Shown here piece after piece: positions 15,582 to 21,435 of a DNA stretch of 33,469 nt (positions within the stretch are counted from its first letter, which is position 1; each line of letters begins with the position of its first letter). Location of the stretch: IMG/VR virus record IMGVR_UViG_3300047440_000547, positions 1 through 33,469 of that record; one strand, written 5' to 3'. Origin of the DNA: a virus. The position numbers were made by a program, and so were the translations under genes. A model generated the notes under the pieces. It was given only the letters and a program-made list of their open reading frames with translations. It searched no databases and was not told the DNA's origin.

Positions 15582-15619
15582 ACGGGGACCCGACCATGGA
15601 AACCAAACAAGATCCCCGT
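15582..15619. other. Inverted repeat in the leader of the coiled-coil gene
   Basis: Perfect 7-bp arms ACGGGGA (15582-15588) and TCCCCGT (15613-15619), 24 bases apart. It lies 28-65 nt upstream of the ATG at 15554 and would form a hairpin in the leader of the minus-strand mRNA. It is not followed by a U-run, so a leader regulatory structure is more likely than a terminator. Confidence 0.4.
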
Positions 15620-15674
15620 TTAACCTATTGACAAGACAGGAACAAGAGAACTTTACAGTTAAGTTCTACTTTCA

Positions 15675-15702
15675 GGCTAGTAGCAGGTCTACTGCCTGTC
15701 AA
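15675..15702 (-). promoter_or_regulatory. Candidate leftward promoter with operator-like inverted repeat
   Basis: TTGACA (15702-15697) is a perfect -35 for leftward transcription. The 22 bases that follow (15696-15675) form an inverted repeat, GGC-AGTAG-ACCTG-CTACT-A-GCC with one bulged A, covering the spacer and -10 position. The -10 match is weak. It would drive the coiled-coil gene that starts at 15554, under control of something binding the repeat. Confidence 0.35.
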
Positions 15703-15703
15703 G

Positions 15704-16441
15704 CTATTCCTTTTCTTGGGTGAATAGCTGATTTATTTCTAAATCATCTACCGCTCGTTTCTTGTCTATTTTCCTTTGTAGCATTCTCATCGCAATTGAG
15801 AAGTCAGAAAAGGTCATTGACTCAATCGACTCTATTTTGAAATGCTGACAGATATTTATCTCTTCGGAATCAGCTTCTTTCATTTTATCCTTGATCATAA
15901 CCAGGTCTTCTTCAGAAATTAAGGGCTCTACCTTGACAGCATCCTTGATGGTTTCGATTTCACTTTCATCTAAGAAGCCTAATCCTGAGATGGACAAGGT
16001 GACGCGTCTCTTAGCTTTTGTTTCAGCTTTCATAAAAGCATTTGCTAAAGCATCTCCTTTCAATCCTGTTAAGTTAATTGCACCAAGAGATTCATCTGTT
16101 CTGCCTTCTTGGTCTCTTGCACTTGCAACTACAATATAAACATCACCAACCGTTTCTCTTGATTTTATCTCGATGCTAATGTTGTTGTTTTTCCTTAACT
16201 GTTCCGCTGCATCTTTCTTGGCATACAGAACTTCTTTACCGTTTAACCTGATGTACTCAAAAGGCTTGGTGAAAGGATTCAGACCAATGCTTTCACAAAC
16301 CTTGTGGTAATACATCACTTTATCTTTAGATGACAGTCTCGATAAGTCGCCATGCAGTACAACATCTTCTAATGATTTGTATGCTTCCATATCAAACGGA
16401 ATGTTGGAGACATTGGTTCTTGAAATTATTTGTGTGCTCAT
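15704..16441 (-). CDS. recT: RecT/Bet-like single-strand annealing protein
   Basis: 245 aa. Promotes annealing of complementary single strands in phage recombination. Characteristic segments are CESIGLNPFTKPFEYIRLNGKE (residues about 50-70), a Lys/Asp-rich LYAKKDAAEQLRK, and a conserved-looking helix KAETKAKRRVTLSISGLGFLDESE near 140-163. The ATG at 16441 shares one base with the stop of the exonuclease gene, so the pair is translationally coupled, the standard arrangement of RecE/RecT-type partners. Which annealase subfamily (RecT, Bet or a phage-specific one) is uncertain. Confidence 0.8.
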   Translation of the reverse strand: MSTQIISRTNVSNIPFDMEAYKSLEDVVLHGDLSRLSSKDKVMYYHKVCESIGLNPFTKPFEYIRLNGKEVLYAKKDAAEQLRKNNNISIEIKSRETVGDVYIVVASARDQEGRTDESLGAINLTGLKGDALANAFMKAETKAKRRVTLSISGLGFLDESEIETIKDAVKVEPLISEEDLVMIKDKMKEADSEEINICQHFKIESIESMTFSDFSIAMRMLQRKIDKKRAVDDLEINQLFTQEKE

Positions 16442-17283
16442 TAAAATATCTCCTTTCTAACTGCCCAGGACGGAATTGTTGCTAATTGGAACTTCTCGTC
16501 ATAACCTGGCCAGTGATTTGCTTTTAAACATTCTGAATAAGTGGCCGCGCCATCCTGATATTCTTTTCTGCCCTGGTCTAAGGATGCTTGGTCCAAAGTA
16601 AAGCAAGCGGTCAAGTAGGGGGCTTTCTTCTCAACGACAAAGAAGGCAAAGAATCGCTGATGGTTATCACCTGGCTCATTGAATTGCCTTAAAGCATCAA
16701 TCTGGAGAGCTGCTTGTCTGTGATAGCCATAGGCGTACATGGTTCTCTGGAACCCTGGAATGGAGTCCGTAGTCTTTACATCGATGATTAATTTGTCGTT
16801 GTAAATATCAGGGCGAGCTCTCAACCGAGTGTTGTAGATCCCAGCATCCCAATAAATAGAACGCTCAGCCTTTCCATCCTTGATGTGCTGCCATACTTGG
16901 TGAGTTCTGGCAGCTTCTGCCATTTCTTTGATGGTTTGCCATTCGCTGGCCCTAATAACATATCGTCCGCCTGCGGCTTTATCTGCCTCGGCATATTTCT
17001 GTTTTCCAATAGTTGTTGTTAGGTTGACTTCTTCCGTCATAGGAAAGAAGTTCTGGTCAAACTTTTCAGGCTCTAATAGCAACATATGAAAAGCGCTACC
17101 AAGCTTAAACTTATCATTTTTCTTTCTGGCATCTCCGAGCTTAGCAATTGGATTAGCTACGTTGTATTCGTGCCAATAACGTTTTGGACAATCTAAAATC
17201 AGGTTTATTCCGCTGCTACTGATACCTTCTTCATCATGATAGGTTTCGATATCAACGTTTTCATATATGCCTGTTGGTCTCAT
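16441..17283 (-). CDS. RecE-like PD-(D/E)xK 5'-3' exonuclease
   Basis: 280 aa with start ATG at 17283 (AGAGG precedes it); an upstream in-frame ATG at 17319 would lie within the promoter. Nuclease motifs: FKLGSAFHMLL with His66, RARPDIYNDKLIIDVKTTD with Asp159, Asp168 and Lys170, then YHRQAALQ with Gln190. These match the RecE C-terminal exonuclease family. It resects linear DNA to give the single strands used by RecT. It is transcribed leftward from the promoter at 17320-17348, next to a ribbon-helix-helix regulator that is probably its repressor. Confidence 0.85.
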   Translation of the reverse strand: MRPTGIYENVDIETYHDEEGISSSGINLILDCPKRYWHEYNVANPIAKLGDARKKNDKFKLGSAFHMLLLEPEKFDQNFFPMTEEVNLTTTIGKQKYAEADKAAGGRYVIRASEWQTIKEMAEAARTHQVWQHIKDGKAERSIYWDAGIYNTRLRARPDIYNDKLIIDVKTTDSIPGFQRTMYAYGYHRQAALQIDALRQFNEPGDNHQRFFAFFVVEKKAPYLTACFTLDQASLDQGRKEYQDGAATYSECLKANHWPGYDEKFQLATIPSWAVRKEIF

Positions 17284-17284
17284 G

Positions 17285-17348
17285 TTGCATCCTCTTCTTA
17301 AATGTGATAACATGCGCACAGTATGTACCGATTATGTCACGATGTCAA
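17285..17348. promoter_or_regulatory. Divergent overlapping promoters between exonuclease and ribbon-helix-helix genes
   Basis: Leftward promoter: TTGACA (17348-17343), 17-base spacer, CATACT (17325-17320), giving a leader of about 35 nt to the exonuclease start at 17283. Rightward promoter: TTGCAT (17285-17290), 17-base spacer, TAACAT (17308-17313), for the regulator at 17357. The two share DNA, so a repressor bound here would control both. Recurring GTGA/TCAC and GCGCAC half-sites are visible but no clean operator could be assigned. Confidence 0.55.
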
Positions 17349-17356
17349 GGGGTCTT

Positions 17357-17533
17357 ATGAGAAAATTTAATGAACCAGTCGTCAAGTTAGACGAGGATAT
17401 ACACATCAAGTGTAGTGAATGGTTGAAAAGAAGCGTAAGAAGGTTAGCAAATAAAAAGGGGTTAACCGAAACCGCTCTAGTTAGAATGGTTCTGACAGAA
17501 CTCGTGGAGAAAGAATCGAAAAAAGAAGACTAG
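17357..17533 (+). CDS. Ribbon-helix-helix DNA-binding regulator (Arc/CopG type)
   Basis: 58 aa. Start ATG at 17357, 4 nt after AAGGGG; earlier in-frame ATGs exist (17342, 17309) but lie in the promoter and would put this ribosome site inside the coding region. The core PVVKLDEDIHIKCSEWLKR is a beta strand followed by two helices (LANKKGLTETALVRMVLTELVEK), as in Arc/CopG repressors. It is encoded head-to-head with the exonuclease and RecT operon and probably represses that operon and itself. Proteins of this size normally act as dimers. Confidence 0.75.
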   Translation: MRKFNEPVVKLDEDIHIKCSEWLKRSVRRLANKKGLTETALVRMVLTELVEKESKKED

Positions 17534-17630
17534 GGCCTCTTGTAGGCCATAAAAAATGAGTGTTATAGTGTCGCCGTCTCGAGTTATCAACAGAAACCGG
17601 GGATAAAAAATACTTCGCTCGCCCGTACTA

Positions 17631-17855
17631 TCAGTTAGATAACTTTATATTATTTTGCTCAACTTCACCAAGACATCCTCGCAATACATAGATTCTGTGG
17701 TCATAAAACTGCGCTGTTTTCTTGGTGAGGTCCGGATCTACAATCCCCATTAGATAAGCATCGGCACTTACAAGCTCATAAGCTAAAAGAAGACGCTTAA
17801 TACATTCGTAACAGAGACACTCTTTTTGTAAAGAAACCCTCTCAAAGGCATTCAC
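17631..17855 (-). CDS. Unknown 74-aa protein
   Basis: 74 aa from a GTG start (17855-17853) overlapping the TGA of the upstream 60-aa gene by 2 nt, so translation is probably coupled. Four Cys are visible in the chain, including CLCYECIKR near residues 13-21, which could bind metal but do not form a known zinc motif. Helical, with no membrane segment. Convergent with the ribbon-helix-helix gene. Function unknown. Confidence 0.55.
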   Translation of the reverse strand: MNAFERVSLQKECLCYECIKRLLLAYELVSADAYLMGIVDPDLTKKTAQFYDHRIYVLRGCLGEVEQNNIKLSN

Positions 17856-18034
17856 CGGCTAACTACCCACATAATCGCTGGAATGAAGAGAAGAGCAGTG
17901 CACGTTATAACAACCGTTGCCATCACAATGAATCCTTTGTGGATCTCATCTCGGATGGCTCTTAGGTTTGTGTTATGCGTGGTATACATGCCCACCATAT
18001 TATATTCATGAACTTTTTGAACTTCCTGTTCCAT
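17852..18034 (-). CDS. 60-aa C-terminally anchored membrane protein
   Basis: 60 aa. A soluble N-terminal half (KVHEYNMVGMYTTHNTNLRAIRDEI) and a C-terminal membrane helix (about 35-57, FIVMATVVITCTALLFIPAIMWVV). AGGGAG lies 8 nt before the ATG. It is transcribed leftward from the GATATC-repeat region, in front of the 74-aa gene. An early membrane protein here could act in superinfection exclusion, but nothing in the sequence proves that. Confidence 0.6.
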   Translation of the reverse strand: MEQEVQKVHEYNMVGMYTTHNTNLRAIRDEIHKGFIVMATVVITCTALLFIPAIMWVVSR

Positions 18035-18066
18035 CTATTTTCTCCCTATTTTATCTCAATGACTTC

Positions 18067-18278
18067 GATATCTTATTTACACGATATCTAGACGATATCT
18101 ATAGGACTACTCTTCGACATGTCGACGAACGCTCTAAGATAACTCTACGAATCCTCTATGATAATTCGACGATATCTCGACGATATCGCGATATCCTTTT
18201 TGATGATACTATGCGGCAATGAAAGAAGTAAATGAGCCCAATAACGTAGATATCCTGTTAGCCAAGATTGAGGATATC
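18067..18278. repeat. GATATC repeat cluster, operator- or iteron-like
   Basis: Eight GATATC palindromes in 212 bp, starting at 18067, 18083, 18094, 18171, 18182, 18190, 18249 and 18273. The 18083/18094 and 18171/18182 pairs are spaced 11 bp apart, about one helical turn, within the longer unit GACGATATCT or TCGACGATATC. The copy at 18273 is inverted (GATATCGTCG). The cluster lies between the divergent genes at 18034 and 18219 and runs into the second. Operators for a regulator are the main reading; replication iterons are the alternative. Confidence 0.7.
18204..18219 (+). promoter_or_regulatory. Extended -10 giving a possibly leaderless mRNA
   Basis: TGA-TACTAT (TG at 18204-18205, hexamer 18207-18212) looks like an extended -10. 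Transcription would start about 7 nt later, at the ATG (18219) itself. No Shine-Dalgarno precedes that ATG. The -35 position falls on the GATATC repeats with no consensus, so activity may need a bound activator. Confidence 0.4.
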
Positions 18279-18461
18279 GTCGTAAAAGTTGAGAAATTAA
18301 AGGAAATAAAACATTCAAAAGCAATAAAACCAAAAAAGATTGAAAGAGGTCCTTTGTTTGCTAGAGTACTAATAGATCTCCATGTTAAGCTATTATCTCA
18401 TCTTGAAAAAGATAACATAAGTTATGTATCTTGGCTTGAGGAACAGATAAACAAACTTTAA
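18219..18461 (+). CDS. Small regulator-like protein beside the GATATC sites
   Basis: 80 aa, no recognised family. Residues about 10-32 form an amphipathic helix (VDILLAKIEDIVVKVEKLKEI), then a strongly basic linker (HSKAIKPKKIERG), then a second helical part (FARVLIDLHVKLLSHLEKDNISYVSWLEEQINKL) that could include a short DNA-binding fold like a ribbon-helix-helix. The ATG has no ribosome site and may be leaderless, as known for lambda cI from PRM. Position suggests it is the regulator that binds the GATATC cluster; that is inference. It is followed 9 nt later by the next gene. Confidence 0.6.
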   Translation: MKEVNEPNNVDILLAKIEDIVVKVEKLKEIKHSKAIKPKKIERGPLFARVLIDLHVKLLSHLEKDNISYVSWLEEQINKL

Positions 18462-18470
18462 GGATTAAAA

Positions 18471-18770
18471 ATGGAAAATGACGCACTAAAAACAGATAAC
18501 CGCAAGGACGTTGAACATAAAAAATTTCCATGCGCTTTTTTTCAAGATAGTAATCTTTCTCCAGATGCTATCGCGCTTGGATCCTATATTCATAGTTTTA
18601 ATGATGACTTTCACATTAACTCCCTCACTATAGCAAGACGCTTCCAATGGAGCGCACAAGATTGGAACATGGCATGTATACCTCTTATTGATGAGGGTTA
18701 TATGAAGTTGTTTTGGGATAACGAAAAGAAAGAGTCATATTATAATTTTTCCATAACAAAAGATTTTTAA
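18471..18770 (+). CDS. Winged-helix/HTH phage protein, replication-like
   Basis: 99 aa, with AAGGATT before the ATG. After a charged N-terminus, residues about 20-75 (LSPDAIALGSYIHSF, INSLTIARRFQWSAQDWNMACIPLIDEGYMKLFW) resemble the small winged-helix domains found in phage replication proteins and DnaD-like modules: helix, turn, recognition helix, then a wing. It is the last gene before the small RNA and the initiator. It may help initiate replication or act as a regulator. Confidence 0.6.
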   Translation: MENDALKTDNRKDVEHKKFPCAFFQDSNLSPDAIALGSYIHSFNDDFHINSLTIARRFQWSAQDWNMACIPLIDEGYMKLFWDNEKKESYYNFSITKDF

Positions 18771-18810
18771 TAATATAAAAATCAACCAGTAGTATATAAA
18801 AAATAATTGC

Positions 18811-18839
18811 ACCACTACATGTTGTGGTTTCTTTTGTTT
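18811..18839 (+). terminator. Weak rightward terminator-like hairpin
   Basis: Arms ACCAC (18811-18815) and GTGGT (18824-18828) with the palindromic ACATGT in the loop, then a T-rich tail (TTTCTTTTGTTT). It lies 41 bp after the 18471-18770 gene. The stem is short, so termination would be partial at best. Apart from this hairpin I see no gene in 18771-18904. Confidence 0.35.
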
Positions 18840-18904
18840 GCTGTACAAATTTTAACCACTTTCAGACCAACAACTAAGTGGACGTTCACCTTTTTTTATT
18901 TTAT

Positions 18905-18938
18905 AAATAAAAACCCCGCTCGTTTTAAGGGAGCGGGG
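18905..18938 (-). terminator. Rho-independent terminator of the leftward small RNA
   Basis: Read leftward: CCCCGCTC (18938-18931), a 9-base loop, GAGCGGGG (18921-18914), then TTTTTATTT (18913-18905). An 8-bp GC-rich stem plus U-run in the leftward orientation only. No leftward protein-coding gene precedes it, which is why an RNA gene is proposed. Confidence 0.8.
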
Positions 18939-19018
18939 TAGTGTTTGGTCTTTACAGACCGACAATTTTAACAAACAACTGTTACGACACAGTTATGACT
19001 CATAATGACTACTAAGAC
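18908..19018 (-). ncRNA. Candidate leftward small RNA in the OOP position
   Basis: About 110 nt, bounded by a strong leftward promoter and a strong leftward terminator, with no open frame longer than 11 codons. The RNA would fold into AACTGT-GTCGTA-ACAGTT (18994-18977), GGTCT-GTAA-AGACC (18960-18947, a GNRA-type tetraloop), then the terminator hairpin. It lies opposite the mRNA that leads into the replication initiator gene at 19081, as OOP RNA lies opposite the sequence before lambda O. Antisense control of the initiator or its upstream genes is inferred. An alternative is that the hairpin sequences are DNA operators. Confidence 0.6.
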
Positions 19019-19050
19019 GCCGCCATTATGAGTCTTCTAGGGATAACTGT
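18977..19050. promoter_or_regulatory. Nested inverted repeats upstream of the initiator
   Basis: GACTCATAATG (18997-19007) and CATTATGAGTC (19024-19034) are perfect 11-bp inverted arms, each containing a CATAAT -10 hexamer so that the two face each other. Outside them ACAGTTAT (18989-18996) and ATAACTGT (19043-19050) are also complementary. AACTGT (18977-18982) and ACAGTT (18989-18994) form a separate 6-6-6 palindrome. This symmetry suggests a repressor operator controlling both the small RNA and the initiator gene. Confidence 0.5.
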
Positions 19051-19053
19051 CAA
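19025..19053 (-). promoter_or_regulatory. Strong leftward promoter for the small RNA
   Basis: TTGACA (19053-19048), a 17-base spacer, CATAAT (19030-19025): a 6/6 and a 5/6 match with optimal spacing. Transcription should start near 19018. It is the best promoter seen in the window. Confidence 0.75.
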
Positions 19054-19080
19054 GTAGCAGCAATCTTTAGGAGGCGAGAA

Positions 19081-19947
19081 ATGTCAGCTCAGTTGAAACC
19101 ACGAGAAATCAGCACAGAAGAATTATTCACACAATTAGAAAAAAACAATTACAGAATAAATCCGGCATTCGTTGATATAACCGGTAGCCGATCATTTGGT
19201 TATTTACTCACCCAACTAGTTTTCCTTGATAGGCATTGGGGTAATGAAACATTCTACGTAAAAGATTCTGACTTAATGGAGAGGCATCGGTTTACTGAAT
19301 GGGAGCTTTGCAATGGAAGAAGGGTGCTAATAAAACTCGGGGTCATTTCTACCCAAAAAAGAAGCGATGGGCAGCTCTCTTACAAAATAAATAAATCTAA
19401 AATTGTTCAGCTATCTCAGGAATCAGGCTGGGGATATCTTGTTGAACAAAGTGATATTTCTGGGGGTCCTGCCGAGGATTCCTCGGGAGGCCTGCCGAGG
19501 AATCCTCGACAGCTATATAAGGAAACAAACAATAAAATAAAAACAATAAAACTAAACAATAATATTAGGGAAAAAATTTCTGTGGATAACTCAATTAAGC
19601 AAGTTGGTGAACTGTTTGATTTTGAAAAAGAGCAGGAGAAAAGGGCAATCAGCTACGAGCAAAATTTTGTTCTTTGCAAATTGCTATCCGACAAGGTTGA
19701 GAAGGATGTGGCCACAAGAATCGTTAGAGAATTTTCCATAGGAGAGATAAACGCAATCATAGAAGGGCTGCAAAGAGAAATTGTAAGGGGAACATTGCGT
19801 AAAAATAATGCAGCATATCTGGTTGGTTCATTCAACATGCTCCGAAAAGCAAAATTAGCTGCCAAGGAAGCCATTAATCTCATTGGAAACAACCAAACCA
19901 GAGGCAGCAATGTAAAACCTCCAGAATCGAAACCATTTGCGTTTTAG
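19081..19947 (+). CDS. Phage replication initiator (O-like, origin-containing)
   Basis: 288 aa, with AGGAGG 7 nt before the ATG. Residues about 30-120 form a winged-helix domain (FGYLLTQLVFLDRHWG, DLMERHRFTEWELCNGRRVLIKLGVI) as in phage replication initiators. Residues 130-143 are encoded by two iterons, followed by an AT-rich linker and a DnaA box (see 19468-19589). The C-terminal half (RAISYEQNFVLCKLLSDKVEKDVATRIVREF) is helical, perhaps the partner-binding region. Layout matches lambda O: DNA-binding head, origin in the linker, partner-binding tail. No helicase loader gene was recognised downstream. Confidence 0.75.
   Translation: MSAQLKPREISTEELFTQLEKNNYRINPAFVDITGSRSFGYLLTQLVFLDRHWGNETFYVKDSDLMERHRFTEWELCNGRRVLIKLGVISTQKRSDGQLSYKINKSKIVQLSQESGWGYLVEQSDISGGPAEDSSGGLPRNPRQLYKETNNKIKTIKLNNNIREKISVDNSIKQVGELFDFEKEQEKRAISYEQNFVLCKLLSDKVEKDVATRIVREFSIGEINAIIEGLQREIVRGTLRKNNAAYLVGSFNMLRKAKLAAKEAINLIGNNQTRGSNVKPPESKPFAF
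19468..19589. other. Candidate lambda-like replication origin inside the initiator gene
   Basis: Two 18-bp iterons, CCTGCCGAGGATTCCTCG (19468-19485) and CCTGCCGAGGAATCCTCG (19491-19508), 17/18 identical with a 23-bp period. Each core (CGAGGA-T/A-TCCTCG) is a palindrome. Directly after comes a very AT-rich stretch (19512-19580), then TGTGGATAA (19581-19589), the exact complement of the DnaA box TTATCCACA. Iterons, an AT-rich unwinding region and an origin inside the initiator gene is the arrangement known for lambda O. Confidence 0.7.
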
Positions 19948-20059
19948 ACGTAAGCAATCACTTACACGAGGAGGTGGCAATTGTTCATTGTAAGCGGGAG
20001 AGGGTGAACTAAGCTTAAATCATAGTTCTTGAATTTCTATGACCCCTCTAAAAATATTC

Positions 20060-20089
20060 TTGACTTTGAGTAAAATCTCAAGGTACATT
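20060..20089 (+). promoter_or_regulatory. Promoter with a palindromic operator in the spacer
   Basis: TTGACT (20060-20065), 18-base spacer, TACATT (20084-20089). The spacer carries CTTTGAG-TAAAAT-CTCAAGG (20064-20083), arms 6/7 complementary. The likely transcription start falls at the GTG (20096), implying a leaderless mRNA. Autorepression by the encoded ribbon-helix-helix protein is likely. Confidence 0.5.
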
Positions 20090-20095
20090 TGTGCC

Positions 20096-20317
20096 GTGAG
20101 TAAAAACTTAACCAAACTTCTGAAGAAACGCTACCGGATTGTTCTGGATGTCTCCCATGACACCAAGACCCAGTTTCAAGCCGTTGCTGCACTTGAAGAT
20201 AAGAAGATGACTGACATACTTCACAAATTTATAAAATCTTATGTGAATGCAAGAAAAGAAAAACTAGCCAGGTTAGCTTTCAAGCACAAACATAAGGGAG
20301 AGAGGGGTGAAAGATAA
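20096..20317 (+). CDS. Ribbon-helix-helix regulator, second copy type
   Basis: 73 aa from GTG at 20096. An in-frame ATG at 20039 lies upstream of the promoter and would prepend a non-conserved 19 residues. The core RYRIVLDVSHDTKTQFQAVAALEDKKMTDILHKFIKSYVN is a beta strand and two helices of the ribbon-helix-helix (ParG/CopG) type; the flanks are strongly basic. The GTG sits right where transcription from the upstream promoter should start, and only a weak AAGG precedes it. It probably represses its own promoter, and the operon downstream, through the palindrome at 20064-20083. Confidence 0.65.
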   Translation: MSKNLTKLLKKRYRIVLDVSHDTKTQFQAVAALEDKKMTDILHKFIKSYVNARKEKLARLAFKHKHKGERGER

Positions 20318-20645
20318 AACACGCAAAGATTGTTCGTGCGAAACAATATTTACTATCGTAAGAGCCTTGTATAGGGAATTCACTAAGCAGGCACAAACGT
20401 TTGATATAACATACTCAAACCTGCTCCATATCCTGAATGCTTTCAACTGCCAAATACTACATCCAGTTTATGAACACAGACTAAAAGACGGAGAGCATCC
20501 TAAAATAGTAAAACGCCATATTGAAATATTTACTAACACTCTTAACGAAAACTTAAACACAATGATTGATATGATGCTTGCTGGGAACAAAGAAATAGCA
20601 ATGACGATACAATATGATGATACAGACCCAAAGGGGGCGGCTTGA
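20307..20645 (+). CDS. Unknown 112-aa protein
   Basis: 112 aa from GTG at 20307, inside the end of the previous gene with GAGAGGG just before it, implying coupled translation. A CSCE motif near residue 9 and a helical body (ALYREFTKQAQTF, LLHILNAFNCQI). No membrane segment and no recognised domain. Likely an early protein from its place in the operon. Confidence 0.6.
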   Translation: MKDKTRKDCSCETIFTIVRALYREFTKQAQTFDITYSNLLHILNAFNCQILHPVYEHRLKDGEHPKIVKRHIEIFTNTLNENLNTMIDMMLAGNKEIAMTIQYDDTDPKGAA

Positions 20646-20681
20646 AAAAGCAAAGCGAAAAATTAACAGAGGTGATCTACA

Positions 20682-20996
20682 ATGGAAAGTACTAATGAAC
20701 AACCAATATTGTCAAAAAAACAAAAGGCTGAAATACTTACAGTATTAAGTTCACAATTATTAGAAATGTTACCGGGAGACAATGTATATTCAGAATCTTG
20801 CAAAGAGGTTCTTATAGGATTTTGTGTTGTCTTCCTTGGTTCTTTCATTATTACGCAAGTTGAAAATGAACAAAAATCTATGGGTGCTGCCATAAACGAA
20901 ATAGAGCATTTTAGTGTAAATCTTAAGCATAGATTCATTAATATGTTGTATAGATCACTAGAAAAGGTTACAGAGCCGGAGGATTCAAATGAATAA
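20682..20996 (+). CDS. Unknown 104-aa protein with a hydrophobic helix
   Basis: 104 aa, with GAGGTGA 7 nt before the ATG. It contains a hydrophobic stretch (residues about 43-60, VLIGFCVVFLGSFIITQV) that may be a buried or membrane helix, flanked by charged helices. It ends EPEDSNE, where the DNA forms one copy of a 25-bp direct repeat whose second copy encodes the end of the next gene (SNE). Function unknown. Confidence 0.6.
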   Translation: MESTNEQPILSKKQKAEILTVLSSQLLEMLPGDNVYSESCKEVLIGFCVVFLGSFIITQVENEQKSMGAAINEIEHFSVNLKHRFINMLYRSLEKVTEPEDSNE

Positions 20997-21009
20997 AACT
21001 TCTGAGTAC
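20985..21009. repeat. Direct repeat, left copy, flanking the integrase-arm gene
   Basis: 25 bp, TCAAATGAATAAAACTTCTG then A then GTAC, repeated at 21424-21448 with T for A. Both copies span the last codons and stop of a gene (ending S-N-E) plus the next bases. Confidence 0.85.
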
Positions 21010-21015
21010 GTTTAA

Positions 21016-21435
21016 ATGAACTTAACACCACAACACGTTGCCATGGCTAAAGCAAAAAATAAAATATATCGCCTGTATGACGGAGATTGTCTTCATCTGG
21101 AAATCACACCAGCTTCTGGGAAATTATGGAGATATAAATATAAATTTAATGGTAAGGACCAAAAATTATCTCTCGGTTGTTATCCAGAAATAGGATTATA
21201 TGAAGCCAGAGAGCGTCGAGACCGTTTGAAGAAATTAGTTAAGAGTGGTATAAATCCAAGCATCGAGAGAAAAAAAGATAAACTAAATATAAAAAAATCA
21301 ACCGAAAAGGATACGTTACTTATAACCATTTTAAAAGAATTAAAAAAAATATATCCAATAGTTCAAGATGTTGATAAAAGGTTATTTAACATAGAAAAAA
21401 TAATTTTAGATATAAAGATGGGATCAAATGAATAA
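21016..21435 (+). CDS. Stand-alone integrase arm-type DNA-binding domain (DUF4102-like)
   Basis: 139 aa. Residues 1-90 are a complete N-terminal arm-binding domain of P4-type tyrosine integrases (LTPQHVAMAKAKNKIYRLYDGDCLHLEI, KLWRYKYKFNGKDQKLSLGCYPEIGLYEARERRDRLKKLVKSGINPS). The core-binding and catalytic domains are absent, replaced by about 45 helical residues (TLLITILKELKKIYPIVQDVDKRLFNIE). No ribosome site precedes the ATG. The gene sits between 25-bp direct repeats. It could regulate recombination or transcription by binding arm-like DNA, or be an integrase remnant; it cannot integrate by itself. Confidence 0.8.
   Translation: MNLTPQHVAMAKAKNKIYRLYDGDCLHLEITPASGKLWRYKYKFNGKDQKLSLGCYPEIGLYEARERRDRLKKLVKSGINPSIERKKDKLNIKKSTEKDTLLITILKELKKIYPIVQDVDKRLFNIEKIILDIKMGSNE

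Noticed and set aside
15541-15723. Plus-strand 60-aa open frame overlapping the recT end and the coiled-coil leader
   Set aside because: It runs through the promoter/operator-like region and both neighbouring gene ends; no ribosome site.
17536-17556. Terminator-like hairpin GGCCT...AGGCC after the ribbon-helix-helix gene
   Set aside because: Stem is only 5 bp and the following ATAAAAAATG has no U-run on either strand.
17581-17620. Possible DnaA box (TTATCAACA) after the ribbon-helix-helix gene
   Set aside because: One mismatch to the consensus, single copy and no AT-rich stretch or iterons beside it; the 19468-19589 site is far better.
17968-18222. Plus-strand 84-aa open frame across the GATATC cluster
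   Set aside because: It is made mostly of the repeats themselves, and the 18219 gene has a separate, better-supported start.
20663-21031. Minus-strand open frame (122 aa) opposite the 104-aa gene
   Set aside because: No ribosome site; the plus-strand gene has a good one and belongs to the early operon.
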